Shown here: piece by piece, positions 27,801 through 35,441 of the stretch
Layout: every line of letters begins with the position of its first letter
Position numbering within the stretch: the first letter of the stretch is position 1
NCBI GenBank assembly: GCA_946406115.1
Contig: OX291547.1
Location: 5,275,001 to 5,339,000, forward strand
Origin: Apoda limacodes
Lineage: Eukaryota; Arthropoda; Insecta; Lepidoptera; Limacodidae
Reading direction: 5' to 3'
Length of the DNA: 64,000 nucleotides
Notes under the pieces: model-generated
What the model saw: the letters and a program-made list of their open reading frames with translations, nothing else
The model's database searches: none
Told to the model about the DNA's origin: nothing
Translations under genes and position numbers: made by a program

Positions 27801-30800
27801 TCCAAATTCCACAAGTCCAACAAGTGAAATTTTTAGGTTTCCATTTTGATAATAGTCTTAAATGGGACGTACACAGTAACAAACTAAGCGGACGTCCAGG
27901 ACGAGCATGTTTTTGCACTAGGCAGAATAGCCCAAACGCTTAGCCCAAACAATATGCGTATGGCTTACTATGCATATGTGAATTCCTTCCTAGCATACGG
28001 TATTGACTTATGGGGCCTGGCGGCTGAAAGGAAAAGAATTTTATTAATAATTATTTTTTTATCTAGTATATAATTATGCTATATATTTATTTCATTATTT
28101 TATTTCTATGTGTATATGTTATCATATTGTTATTAAATTTCATGTTATTAATTTAGAATTATGAAGATAAAACTTGGTTGTACAAGAACGGCGTCAAGAA
28201 ATCTCTGCAGAGATACGTATGCCCTTTGTATTTTTATTCTAGAATTATAATTTCTTGTAAAGTTTTTTTATGAAGAATAAAGGATTTAAATAAAATAAAA
28301 TAAACACCAGAGTTATAGAAAAAAACACCAGAGTTTGAGAAGTACCTCTAAGTGGTTCTTAAAGAAAAATGTGTGAATGCAAGTCTTAAGGTATGAGAAT
28401 AATTTCCCTATTACTTAAAGCAAATGAAATTAATTGTACCTATACTTATACGTTTTATTCAGAAAACTGGAGTCGTCCGTGGCCAGCATGCAGAAGTACA
28501 CAAACAATGGAAAGGCTCCCGAAGATGCTTGGAATATGACCACTGTTCAGCTTGTAGCTACTTCAGAGGTGATTATTTATTTCTTACAAAAAAAACCTTT
28601 TATGATTTAATCGAAATCGACCTAAATCGTACTAGTTTATATAATTTGATAGAACGTTGTATTACATTTAGCTGGTAACTTTTCTCGTCTGATAATAATA
28701 TATCTAATAAGAATTTTTGTGCATATACTTATTCTGAATAAAGACGGATACGTAAATTGACATTAAAAAAAAAACTATACATAAAAAATGCTTTGTCATG
28801 AATGACTGACGGATCAACGCACAGCCTAAACCGCTGATCGCAGAGACCTGAAACGTGGAGGGTGAGTTCTTTGTATGACGTAGGCATCCCAAAAAAAAAC
28901 GGATTTTCCGGAAGGGTCAAGTGCGAGTCGGATAAGGGTAAACCGATTGCAATGACATTTTGGTAAGTTGATATGCACACGCCGGGGAAGGTTGCTGAAT
29001 CAGTACAACCCTTTCACGTTGTCACGTTGGTGCGGCAGTTGTGAAAAAAAAAAGAGACAACGTTCGCCGGGTCAGCTAGTCGTCAAAAAATTTAAAATGA
29101 AATAAAGAAAACTGAAAATTCACAATATAATTATAATCATTATAAGAAGAAGATAATTCGGCTTCGTGGCTCAGTGTTCGAATCGAGGTTCGATTCCCGT
29201 ACAAGACTTATTATTCCTCTTATTATTTGTGTTTGTCTTAAAACTGGGTGCTTTCTATGTATAATATGTATGTATTTATAAATATATATGTATATGTATT
29301 TGTATGCGCTGTCTGGATTCCATAGCACAAGCAGACGGTGCTGTGTGTAATGTCCAAAAATATTTATTTATTTATTTAATTAAGGGTAAGAAAAATCATT
29401 ATTTCATAAAACTTTTCTAGTTTTCGAAAGGACCTAACGTTTCATTTTAAACTTTATTTAAAATTAGACGTTATATGTATATTTAAATACCTAATGAAAA
29501 AATTTTTTTTTAGAGATGCACCGAACAGTGATATTTCCGAATGACCGAATACCATAAGTATACTATTTGACTCTTACCGAAACGACTATTTGGCTGACTT
29601 ATTCAGTTCCCCCGGTTCATTTCTTTTAACCTACGTTTGAATGTGTAACGTAAAATTACTGTCTAAATGGCCACTGTAAAGCGTTTAGCAGCTCCATACC
29701 GAGTACTTGATGAATATAAGTATCCGTCAATCACAACAATCTATAGATAAAAAACTTTGAGAACATTCACCACTGAATGTAATCTACCAATCAACTTTAA
29801 AACTAAAACAATTTCACTCGGCATCGAAGCCGAATACGAATATCTTGAATTTTGCCGATTATGTCAAATACTAAACGAATATCGCGCGCATCTCGTTTTT
29901 TTATATTTCCTAAAATTTCTCTACACCTATAAAATATATTTTTTTATATTGTCGCGACTTTGCCGCTTAAACACATACTGGTTAACAACATAATATATGT
30001 TGTAATCTATTGATATTTGGTTAAATTTACTGATTTTTCATTAGGCTCACTGTCGTGCCATCATTCTGTCCACGTTCAAGTCCGAAGTAGATAGAACAAC
30101 CACAGGATTGTCGGGTCCATTGAGGAAGGTCATGTATCAATTGGTAGAGCTGTACACCGTCTACTGGGCGCTCGAGAGGCTAGGAGACTTGTTGTTGGTA
30201 AGATTTTTATCTTAAGAAGAATAAAAATAAACAAGCTGTTGATAAATTTTACTTTAAATAATTGTGCAAAAGTAATGTCTTTAAGCAGAATGAAGATAAA
30301 AAACGATATAAATAGAGAAATGGACAGCGCATTTCCTAGCCAGAAGTGAAAAAAAAATGGTTGCAAAAGTGTGACAGAGACAAAGCGAAACTGTGGTGTC
30401 TCTTGTATCTTTCTTACTTGTTTTATTGAACATCAACAAACAATCGCTGGATGTCGATAAAAAGAGAAAAGAGACCACAGTTTCACTTTGTCTCTTTCTA
30501 AAGTGTGGTCAATTTTGAAAAATTCGATATTCTGCAATTGCTCCTTATAAAAAGTACCATAAATTATGTTTTTATTACCTAAATTAGTATTAAATGAACA
30601 TGTTATATTCGTAGTACACATCCATAACAAAGACAGACGTCGAAGAGTTACAAAGGCGTTACGAAGAACTTCTTGGACAGATTCGACCCAACGCTGTGGG
30701 CCTTGTCGACGCATTCGACTTCAGAGACGAAGTTAGTTATATACCCCTTATTCTACTTCTGTAGACAATTTTAATCCCAGGTAGACCCAGGGCGGACTGA

Positions 30801-32600
30801 CGTCGTTTGGTCGCTAGTGTCGTTGTATAGTTCACACCATTACAATATGGCGACTGTAGTCCTGACTATTGACCACCGGGCCAGAAAAGTTTATTGCATT
30901 GGAAAAATAACAGGGGTATTATATTTCAGCGAAGAATTTGGTAAGTAGAATGGACTTTTTGTTCCTTAGTTCAGTGTATGGAGGAATAATCTTAAATATA
31001 TTTTTTACTCAAAAACGCTATGAAAAGTTCAAATCACAAGTACAAACTAAATTTTAGCTGAGCCGTAGGGAATAATTTACCACTACAAAAATAAATGACG
31101 AATGTATACGTGCAAATCTGTGCGAATATATTTTTAACATAAAATTTTCTTTGTACATTTAGTTACTTTTATTAAGAAGGCAATATAGGCCAGAAAGACA
31201 ATTTCTGTAATACTAACGATGTCCGTTATACAATGTCATGTTAATTACCGTACCGTTCAGTACCGTGGGCCTTGGCATGAATTTGGATAAGACAAAAGTC
31301 ATGTTCAACCAACACGTCGTGCCAATGCCAGTATACGTCGCGGGTACCTTCCTCGAAGTTGTCCAGGATTATGTGTACCTTGGACAGAAAATCTAACTGG
31401 GCCTGAACAATTTTGAGAAGGAAGCCGATAGGAGGATCCAGCTGGGTTGGGCAGCGTTAGGTAAACATCGTCAAGTCTTCACGTCGCCTATACCGCAAAG
31501 TCTGAAGACGAAAGTCTTTGACCAGTGCGTCCTACCAGTCATGACTTACGCCGCGCGCCGCCGAAACGTGGACATAGTAGGGCTGGTCCGCAAGTTCCAG
31601 GTCGCACAGCGCGCAATGGAGCGAGCTATGCTCGGAATGTCTCTAAGGGCTCGAATCCAAAATGAGGACATCCGGAAGAGAACCAAAGTTACCAACATAG
31701 CTCGCAGAATTAGCAAGCTGAAGTGGCAGTGGGCTGGCCACGTCTGTCGGAGGACCAATGGTCGATGGAGCAGACGTGTCCTAGAGTGGAGACCGCGTAT
31801 AGGAGAGCGAAGCCCGGTGGACCGACGACCTTAAAAAGGTGGCTGGTGGTGACTGAATGCGGAAGGCAGAGTACCGGGAGAAATGGCGCGCCGTAGAGAA
31901 GGCTTATGTTCAGCAGTGGACCAAAATAGGCTAATATGATGATATAAGTATATATAATATTCAGTAAAGTAATGCACTAGACAAAAGTAAGTTTTATAAC
32001 ATACACAATCTAGCCTACATCTTAGCCTTAAACAACTGATCTATTACAAACCTGTTATCTTTTCTCTGCCTTTTCGAGTTAAGCTTTATACAAGTTTGGC
32101 CGTAAGGCCATTGCTGCATTCGTATTATTGACAGCTTTACCTTCGGTACGGCCTTTTAACTCTTTACTCAGCCAGCAAAAGCTAACTTTCATGGCCTTGA
32201 CAGATATGCGCTATTTCTATTTTAGTACTACTTTATGACAAAACTATATGGCAGTTCAGATAAATCTTCCTGTAAATATTTATGACGGAAGAATGGCGGA
32301 ATTGTAAGGCCGTGGATATACAGACTGGAGGTTTTGCCATTTGACTAAGGAACACTAAACAACTACGGTGATGGAGAGATAGTTATATTACGCAATACTC
32401 TTTTGCTGATGCAATTCTACTATATGCCAATACAATAATTGAAAATCCATTTTCAGATTCTCAGTTCTGCTTTGGGCGCTTACGATGGTCAAGTGTATGA
32501 ACGCTTGATGGAGGAAGCTCTGAAGAGCCCCCTTAATGCTGAACCTGTTAACCAAAGTTTCCACAAGTACCTCAAACCGTTTATGCAGGGAAAACTATAA
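12748..32600 (+). CDS. ACOX1: Peroxisomal acyl-CoA oxidase, copy A (13 coding exons, 664 aa)
   Basis: FAD enzyme that oxidises fatty acyl-CoA to trans-2-enoyl-CoA and passes electrons to O2, giving H2O2: step one of peroxisomal beta-oxidation. Coding exons: 12748-12871, 14019-14172, 15062-15230, 15884-16007, 18356-18600, 19748-19908, 24827-24989, 25392-25582, 25837-25980, 28463-28568, 30045-30197, 30615-30731, 32457-32600; all introns are GT-AG and the joined frame is open. The start has a good context (GAAAATGG), and the N-terminus INEDLQKER...FNVEELT...LDGG is the ACOX N-terminal signature. T150 (QTELGHG) and G189 (WWPGG) match the rat FAD contacts T139 and G178; E432 in CTYEGENTV matches catalytic E421, all with a constant offset of 11. 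The C-terminus is QGKL, not SKL. Introns total about 18 kb and hold several transposons. Length matches the family (about 660 aa). Confidence 0.93.
12872..14018 (+). other. Intron 1 of ACOX copy A
   Basis: No gene. An (ATA)n stretch with TTTCGTTTATTTGGTCTC near 13430-13465 looks like the 3' tail of a LINE in minus orientation. A TG-rich microsatellite lies at about 13752-13795, and the phrase GGGGTTCCGTA near 13933 belongs to the dispersed repeat listed at 47304. Confidence 0.4.
14019..14172 (+). CDS. ACOX1: ACOX copy A exon 2
   Basis: Acceptor TTGCAG, donor GTAAGA. Codes about residues 42-92 ([19 protein letters not shown]...), part of the N-terminal alpha-helical domain. It ends in phase 2 and equals copy B exon 2 in length (154 bp). 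Confidence 0.9.
14173..15061 (+). other. Intron 2 of ACOX copy A, with a hairpin
   Basis: AAATCATTAGAGCCGTTTC at 14896-14914 is repeated inverted at 14966-14984, giving a 19-bp stem with a loop of about 50 bp. It is probably a small foldback repeat. Nothing else is recognised. Confidence 0.5.
15062..15230 (+). CDS. ACOX1: ACOX copy A exon 3
   Basis: Acceptor TTCTTAG, donor GTACGT. Codes residues 94-149, ending [10 protein letters not shown], just before the FAD-binding loop. 169 bp, as in copy B. Vertebrate ACOX1 has two alternative exons 3; I see only one candidate here. Confidence 0.92.
15884..16007 (+). CDS. ACOX1: ACOX copy A exon 4
   Basis: Acceptor TTTTCAG, donor GTAAGT. Codes residues 150-190 from [13 protein letters not shown] to KWWPGG, which include both FAD-contact positions T150 and G189. 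The best conserved exon between the copies (35 of 41 residues). Confidence 0.93.
16620..16880 (+). repeat. Dispersed repeat, family also at 22200
   Basis: The body around GATGCAGTGTGTCAGG...ATATATGTCTCATGCATCGTAAATTACC...GTCAGTTCCTGACGAA recurs in the same orientation at about 22200-22400. No coding capacity is seen and I cannot name the family. Confidence 0.5.
17072..18135 (-). mobile_element. pogo/Tigger-like DNA transposon remnant in intron 4
   Basis: Imperfect inverted ends (left GGGTAAG...TTGGGCAAGGTGGGG, right CCCCGTCTTGCCCA...CTTCCCC) are flanked by TA at 17070-17071 and 18136-18137, as expected for the Tc1/mariner-pogo superfamily. It carries the transposase fragment listed separately. 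Further 'GCAAGATGGGGT'-type phrases inside and just left of the element make the left limit uncertain. Immediately to the right is a LINE-A fragment. Confidence 0.55.
17174..17599 (-). pseudogene. pogo-type transposase fragment (CENPB-like HTH)
   Basis: A 141-codon open frame. Residues about 45-110 ([20 protein letters not shown], then [19 protein letters not shown], then [13 protein letters not shown]) read like the CENP-B-type helix-turn-helix region of insect pogo/Tigger transposases, which bind the element ends. The DDE catalytic domain is not in frame, and the tail after '[10 protein letters not shown]' departs from the family. So this is a truncated, presumably inactive transposase. It lies antisense to ACOX, inside intron 4. 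Confidence 0.55.
18138..18206 (-). mobile_element. LINE-A fragment (short)
   Basis: GAAAACCTTGGCAGGGAGATG and CATTCCACAAC-like text match the 3' coding part of LINE-A (compare 37900-37940). It is the only LINE-A piece I found inside ACOX copy A. Confidence 0.55.
18356..18600 (+). CDS. ACOX1: ACOX copy A exon 5
   Basis: Acceptor TTACAG, donor GTAAGG. Codes residues 191-272, the middle beta-barrel domain, with [11 protein letters not shown] and [18 protein letters not shown]. 245 bp, as in copy B. Confidence 0.93.
18601..19747 (+). other. Intron 5 of ACOX copy A, with a direct repeat
   Basis: AGATGGCACTGTACC with related flanks (CTTTTATAAWCA before, ATAA and AAGCTAT after) occurs at about 19123 and 19226, a roughly 103-bp direct repeat. 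No gene or known transposon protein is seen. Confidence 0.45.
19748..19908 (+). CDS. ACOX1: ACOX copy A exon 6
   Basis: Acceptor TTTCAG, donor GTAAGA. Codes residues 273-325 ([18 protein letters not shown]...[10 protein letters not shown]), leading into the C-terminal helical domain. 161 bp, phase 2. Confidence 0.92.
20252..20383 (+). repeat. Tandem repeat, 3 x 44 bp
   Basis: Three near-identical 44-bp units, with ATACAGCGAGAGTAAATGTA in each at a spacing of 44 bp (AGCGAGAG at 20281, 20325 and 20369). Lies in intron 6 of copy A, just before a LINE remnant. Confidence 0.9.
20400..22085 (+). mobile_element. Decayed Jockey-like LINE in intron 6
   Basis: With several stops and frameshifts, the + strand gives reverse transcriptase blocks in order: [18 protein letters not shown] (about 20880), [18 protein letters not shown] (about 20975) and [10 protein letters not shown] (about 21070). 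A LINE tail follows: [10 protein letters not shown] near 21490, 'TTTCTTCTCACCAGAACGCC' near 21960, and AATAAAGCATTTGAATTTCG near 22060 as polyadenylation signal and 3' end. Not functional. Confidence 0.75.
22200..22400 (+). repeat. Dispersed repeat, second copy of the 16620 family
   Basis: TGATGCAGTGTATCTGG, TATATATGTCCCATACG and GTAAATTACCAG align in order with the copy at 16620-16880. No protein is encoded. Confidence 0.5.
23150..24100 (+). mobile_element. LINE 3'-coding fragment split by a MITE
   Basis: A thumb-like region [16 protein letters not shown] (about 23240) and an open frame with [27 protein letters not shown] and [20 protein letters not shown] (to 23650) are typical of the C-terminal part of Jockey/R1-like LINEs. 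The coding text appears to resume at about 23970 ([14 protein letters not shown]...), beyond the MITE at 23657-23947. Non-functional. Confidence 0.65.
23657..23947. mobile_element. TA-flanked foldback MITE nested in a LINE
   Basis: GCGCCGCCATTAGATATCC at the left end is matched inverted by GGATATCTAATGGCGGCGC at the right end. The complementarity continues far inward, with only a short loop near 23790-23810. TA lies on each side (23655-23656 and 23948-23949), the target duplication expected of Tc1/mariner-type elements. No coding capacity; 291 bp. Confidence 0.85.
24251..24439 (+). repeat. 37-bp direct repeat pair
   Basis: ACACAAACATACTACCTACA and the 17 bases after it occur at about 24252-24288 and again at 24403-24439, identical in both, 151 bp apart. 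In intron 6 of copy A. Confidence 0.8.
24827..24989 (+). CDS. ACOX1: ACOX copy A exon 7
   Basis: Acceptor TTTCAG, donor GTACGT, after a 4.9-kb intron filled with transposons. Codes residues 326-380 with [20 protein letters not shown]. 163 bp, as in copy B. Confidence 0.92.
25033..25330. mobile_element. Lep1/Helitron-like repeat filling intron 7
   Basis: Starts ACTAGCTTTTGCCTGCGGCT and continues with GCGTCGCTACGAAGCAACCA and CTTTTTATCCC, phrases I know from a very common lepidopteran Helitron-like repeat. Read in reverse, the end is ...GCAAAAGCTAG|T, fitting a Helitron 3' end (CTRR before T). It occupies most of the 402-bp intron 7 of copy A. Confidence 0.5.
25392..25582 (+). CDS. ACOX1: ACOX copy A exon 8 (catalytic Glu)
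   Basis: Acceptor TTCCAG, donor GTATGG. Codes residues 381-443: the Gly-rich CGGHGY loop and [15 protein letters not shown], whose first Glu is E432, the predicted catalytic base. 191 bp, as in copy B. Confidence 0.94.
25837..25980 (+). CDS. ACOX1: ACOX copy A exon 9
   Basis: Acceptor TCACAG, donor GTGAGT. Codes residues 444-491 ([12 protein letters not shown]...). The least conserved exon between the copies (25 of 47 residues). The donor was chosen at GG|GTGAGT because only phase 2 joins exon 10 in frame. Confidence 0.9.
26517..27148 (+). mobile_element. LINE-B fragment in intron 9
   Basis: Open frame 26517-26744 with [20 protein letters not shown] and [20 protein letters not shown], then broken frames ending [20 protein letters not shown]. 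The order and motifs match the RT thumb and C-terminal part of the LINE at 48897. Stops make it inactive. Confidence 0.65.
27170..28310 (+). mobile_element. Second LINE RT fragment in intron 9
   Basis: Broken frames give [13 protein letters not shown] (about 27230), a degraded [17 protein letters not shown] block (about 27350), [21 protein letters not shown] (about 27510) and FMFASDGRA where the catalytic ADD would be (the second Asp is lost). An AATAAAGG signal and an (AAATA)n tail end it near 28280-28305. It lies directly behind another LINE fragment in the same orientation. Confidence 0.7.
28463..28568 (+). CDS. ACOX1: ACOX copy A exon 10
   Basis: Acceptor ATTCAG, donor GTGATT. Codes residues 492-527, ending [14 protein letters not shown]. 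106 bp, as in copy B. Confidence 0.9.
28733..29076 (+). mobile_element. Helitron-like repeat in intron 10
   Basis: Contains ACGCACAGCCTAAACCGCTG, TGACGTAGGCATCCC, CAAGTGCGAGTCGG and ends CGGGTCAGCTAG|T, phrases of a lepidopteran Helitron-like repeat family; the CTAG end before T fits a Helitron 3' terminus. Non-coding. Confidence 0.45.
29155..29385 (+). mobile_element. tRNA-derived SINE (+ strand)
   Basis: TTCGTGGCTCAGTG (A-box region) and GAGGTTCGATTCCCGT (B box, about 29187-29200) form a tRNA-like head. The body ends with GGTGCTGTGTGTAATGTCCA, AAAAATATTT and (ATTT)n. Same family as the SINE at 9740. Confidence 0.75.
30045..30197 (+). CDS. ACOX1: ACOX copy A exon 11
   Basis: Acceptor CATTAG, donor GTAAGA. 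Codes residues 528-578 ([18 protein letters not shown]...[18 protein letters not shown]). 153 bp, phase 0 at both ends. Confidence 0.92.
30290..30510. repeat. Foldback repeat in intron 11 of copy A
   Basis: ACAGAGACAAAGCGAAACTGTGGT...CTCTT (about 30373-30405) pairs with AAGAGA..ACCACAGTTTCACTTTGTCTCT (about 30465-30495). The outer part (AATGGACAGCGCATTTCCTAG) is related in inverted form to text at about 24455, 47085 and 58310, so this is a dispersed repeat. Confidence 0.6.
30615..30731 (+). CDS. ACOX1: ACOX copy A exon 12
   Basis: Acceptor TCGTAG, donor GTTAGT. Codes residues 579-617 ([20 protein letters not shown]...DAFDFRDE). 117 bp, as in copy B. Confidence 0.9.
31262..31960 (+). mobile_element. 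RTE-like LINE 3' fragment in intron 12
   Basis: Reads [28 protein letters not shown], stop, then [55 protein letters not shown] and [17 protein letters not shown]. This is the C-terminal end of RTE-clade reverse transcriptase proteins. It ends with a short ATGATGAT-like tail near 31937, as in RTE elements. Truncated at the 5' end, with at least one stop. Confidence 0.85.
32308..32360 (-). repeat. Fragment of the 'GGGTTCCGTA' repeat
   Basis: On the minus strand it reads GTTCCTTAGTCAAATGGCAAA...CAGTCTGTATATCC, a degraded piece of the common lepidopteran repeat also seen at 44335, 47304 and 57148. Confidence 0.4.
32457..32600 (+). CDS. ACOX1: ACOX copy A exon 13 (terminal)
   Basis: Acceptor TTTCAG; stop TAA at 32598-32600. 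Codes residues 618-664, from [18 protein letters not shown] to [13 protein letters not shown]. The last three residues, GKL, replace the usual SKL-type peroxisomal signal. Confidence 0.93.
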   Translation: MLSSALGAYDGQVYERLMEEALKSPLNAEPVNQSFHKYLKPFMQGKL

Positions 32601-33830
32601 ATTACCTACTGTGATCTAGGATATTGTGCTCATTTTGTTTTCTCATATTGCAAATATGTACTCAAAAATTTTTAGGGAATAATTATTTGGTGTTTGTGAA
32701 TTAGAAAATACTTAGGTACAAACTTTATTTAGCATTTTTTGCAAAATTATGTTTACATATTTTTACATTTTATTTGTTTATAAAATATGAGTAACAATCT
32801 TTATTGTTTTATTATTTTTCAAAATTGAGCTTACTCGTTTATCTGTTACGTACATGTTAAATTTTGATAAAATATTTTATTCTAAGATTTTTTATTATTT
32901 GCTATTGGCTGTAATCGTATATATTCTGAGCGAATTTCAGTATAGTACCTATTACGTTTTAAATAATCGATAAACAGATATGCAGGCAGTGGAGGCTTAG
33001 TAATAAGGTCCCTTTGACGTTTGGGTACGTAACCCTAAAAAGTAAACGTACACACATACAATCTATTATGTATACACCCATCTTTACTCACAAGAAAACA
33101 TAAATTTAGCAGATTAATTTTTCGTATCTATTTAATCAAAAGTAGCAACGGGGTGATTAGCATTTTTATGTAGGGATAGTTGGAGAGACCAAGAAGTAAA
33201 ATAAAATACCAAGTTAAAATTATTAATTAAAACAAATATAATTATCTCATTCCGTTGTTTGATAATATGGAATATGTGGTTCATATTTGTTTATATATTG
33301 ATAAAGTTATTTAGAACATTTCAGCATATAATAAAATACAATAAATTTGATGTATCCAGATAGATAATTAAAAAAAAATACCAAATGCCTTTAGGGTCCG
33401 TGACACCACCCGCTATGTATACTTAAAATGATCTACGTGCACCACAGAAGTGATTTTTCTTCTATTTGGTGCTCGTGGAGTGTCTTATTTTGTAGAACTG
33501 TTGAAAATACAGAATATGTGTTTCATAGATTTTGCGTTTATGTTTATCAACTGAGTTATATTTTTTGATTCAAACCGTAGTGTGGTGTTAATGGATTAGT
33601 CCAGTATTTTAGGCACGATTATTATATTAAAGTAGTGTCATCACGACATGGAACTTCTCCATTATTTTTTACTTTAAAGTTTTTTTTCATTTTCTAAGTG
33701 ATAATAACTTTTTTTTAACTTTGAAGTTTTTTTTATCATTAAGTGTTTTTTTTACTTTTAAGTTTTTTTATTATTTAGTATTTTTTATTTTCAAATTTAT
33801 TATCATTTAGTTAATTACTTATGTAGAAGT
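32601..33830 (+). other. 3' flank of ACOX copy A
   Basis: Contains the 3' UTR. No gene or transposon is recognised. The first clear AATAAA motifs are at 33330-33335 and 33340-33345, far downstream; a variant TATAAA lies near 32778. Which is used cannot be told from sequence. A run of T-rich motifs (AAGTTTTTTT-type) fills about 33655-33800. Confidence 0.5.
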
Positions 33831-35085
33831 AGGGGAGACCGGGTACAATAGTAACACTTTACACATTTTGATTGATTTCGGTTAGTCTTATATCCATACG
33901 ATTAAATTTACACAGCCACATATAATTTTTGTCTATGCTTTACAAAAACAGATATTCTTAACTATGATATTAATTATTTTTTAAGAGCTACAGAAGGTTA
34001 AAAATGCTAAGTCATTTGTTACCTTCGTCCTCAGGGTCAGGTCGAAAGTAACAAACAACGGGTCAAAAGTAAGATTGTAACATATATTGCGCATTTGGTA
34101 GATAACAAATTAAACTAATTTTGAGGTAAAGATAACGAATTCTTTGTTTTTATTAATGATTGTAATAACCACAAAATAATATTTTTTTCTAACACATAAC
34201 AAAAGAGAACAATATCTTTTTTTAAAACATTTCTCACATCATCTCCGCTTGTAGATGTCCACTGTTAAACGTAGCCCTCCCCTTTCCCGTATCTATCTAC
34301 AACGTGTCTTGAGTTTCTTGCACCCAGGAATCCCTTTTGCTCTACCTAGTTAATTGGGCCATTGTGATTTGGGCTTATATGATCTAATTAGCTGTGACAA
34401 TTTTGTTGAAAGTGGACAGAAGCTTAAGCATCGCTGTTGCAATAACCATCTAAAGTTTCTATTGAAAATACCAGTGCAAGTACTAATAGCAAATAGTTTA
34501 TTAAAAATGATTAATGTGATATGGGGAACATTTAGTTTTCTTACTAGTGCTATAACGTTGTTTTTATTAAAATTGCCATTGCCGACTTTTTTATAGACTT
34601 TACGAACAGCATCGCAATTGTTTTTTTATCTTTATCTATGAAAACAAAAAAGTTATGTAAGTGTTTACATCAAAAGCATGTTACATTTGTCCCCGTGGTG
34701 TAATGTCACTTTCATAGCCACTTATTTTTTTGAAAATATTCACGTAATAACCTTAAAAATTAATGTACCTTACATAAAACAATTATAATCATCTACAAAC
34801 AAACTAATGGAGAATCAAAAAAAATAGCCACAAAGATATACACATCTCAACCCTACGTAAACACTAAGTTAATAAAAGTAAAAAAACGTACTTTCAGGGC
34901 ATAAAAACACATTTCGTCTTTTAATATAACACACAAACCCGAAATACGCGTGGAAACCAATCTCAGGCATGGGAGTGTTACAAACTAACCCTTAATGGCC
35001 GCGGATAGTGGTTAGACCATTAGACAAATCTACAGAGCGTTTGTTACTTTCAACCCTCCGGTTACTTTTGTACCCGGTCTTCCCT
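33831..35085. mobile_element. 1.25-kb terminal-inverted-repeat element between the two genes
   Basis: Left end GGGGAGACCGGGTACAATAG, then TAAC; the right end is its inverted form, GTTACTTTTGTACCCGGTCT and TCCC. Inside are repeated AAGTAAC/GTTAC phrases near both ends (34010-34080, 34980-35070), as in sub-terminal transposase sites. A TA precedes the left end, but no clean duplication follows the right end. No transposase frame is seen; non-autonomous. It stops 230 bp before the start codon of ACOX copy B. Confidence 0.7.
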
Positions 35086-35314
35086 TTTTTTATTAGCATT
35101 AAGTTTTTTTTGTTAAATGATGAGAAAACGAGATATGGAAACGTGTATAAAAATATACTTTTTTGCGGTTTAATAAGTAAGCTTATTGTAATACGTGCCT
35201 TTGCCGAATTGGTTTGTGTCTTTTGTTTTTTTAGTTATTACCTACTTATTTACTAATTATTCAGCAATAAGTTCCGCATTTAAGAAACTGACAGTATCAG
35301 TGTTTTATTATAAA
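35086..35314 (+). promoter_or_regulatory. Presumed promoter/5' UTR of ACOX copy B
   Basis: The 229 bp between the inverted-repeat element and the start codon are the likely core promoter and leader, unless the leader is spliced. A possible insect initiator (TATCAGTG) lies at 35295-35302, but that would leave a leader of only about 15 bases, so it is weak evidence. Confidence 0.3.
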
Positions 35315-35441
35315 ATGGTTGTTAAAAACAAAATAAACGAAGATTTAGAGAAGGAACGAAGCAAATGTAATTTTAATGTCGAAGAGTTGACATTTTTGTT
35401 GGATGGAGGTGAAGATAACACAAGATATCGAAGGGAGACAG
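35315..35441 (+). CDS. ACOX1: ACOX copy B exon 1
   Basis: Start ATG in TAAAATGG; codes [12 protein letters not shown] and FNVEELT, ending YRRET in phase 1. Donor GTAACA. The frame is open further upstream, but homology to copy A fixes this start. Confidence 0.88.

Noticed and set aside
35195..35314. Upstream in-frame extension of ACOX copy B exon 1
   Set aside because: The added residues do not resemble ACOX N-termini, and copy A homology starts at the ATG at 35315.
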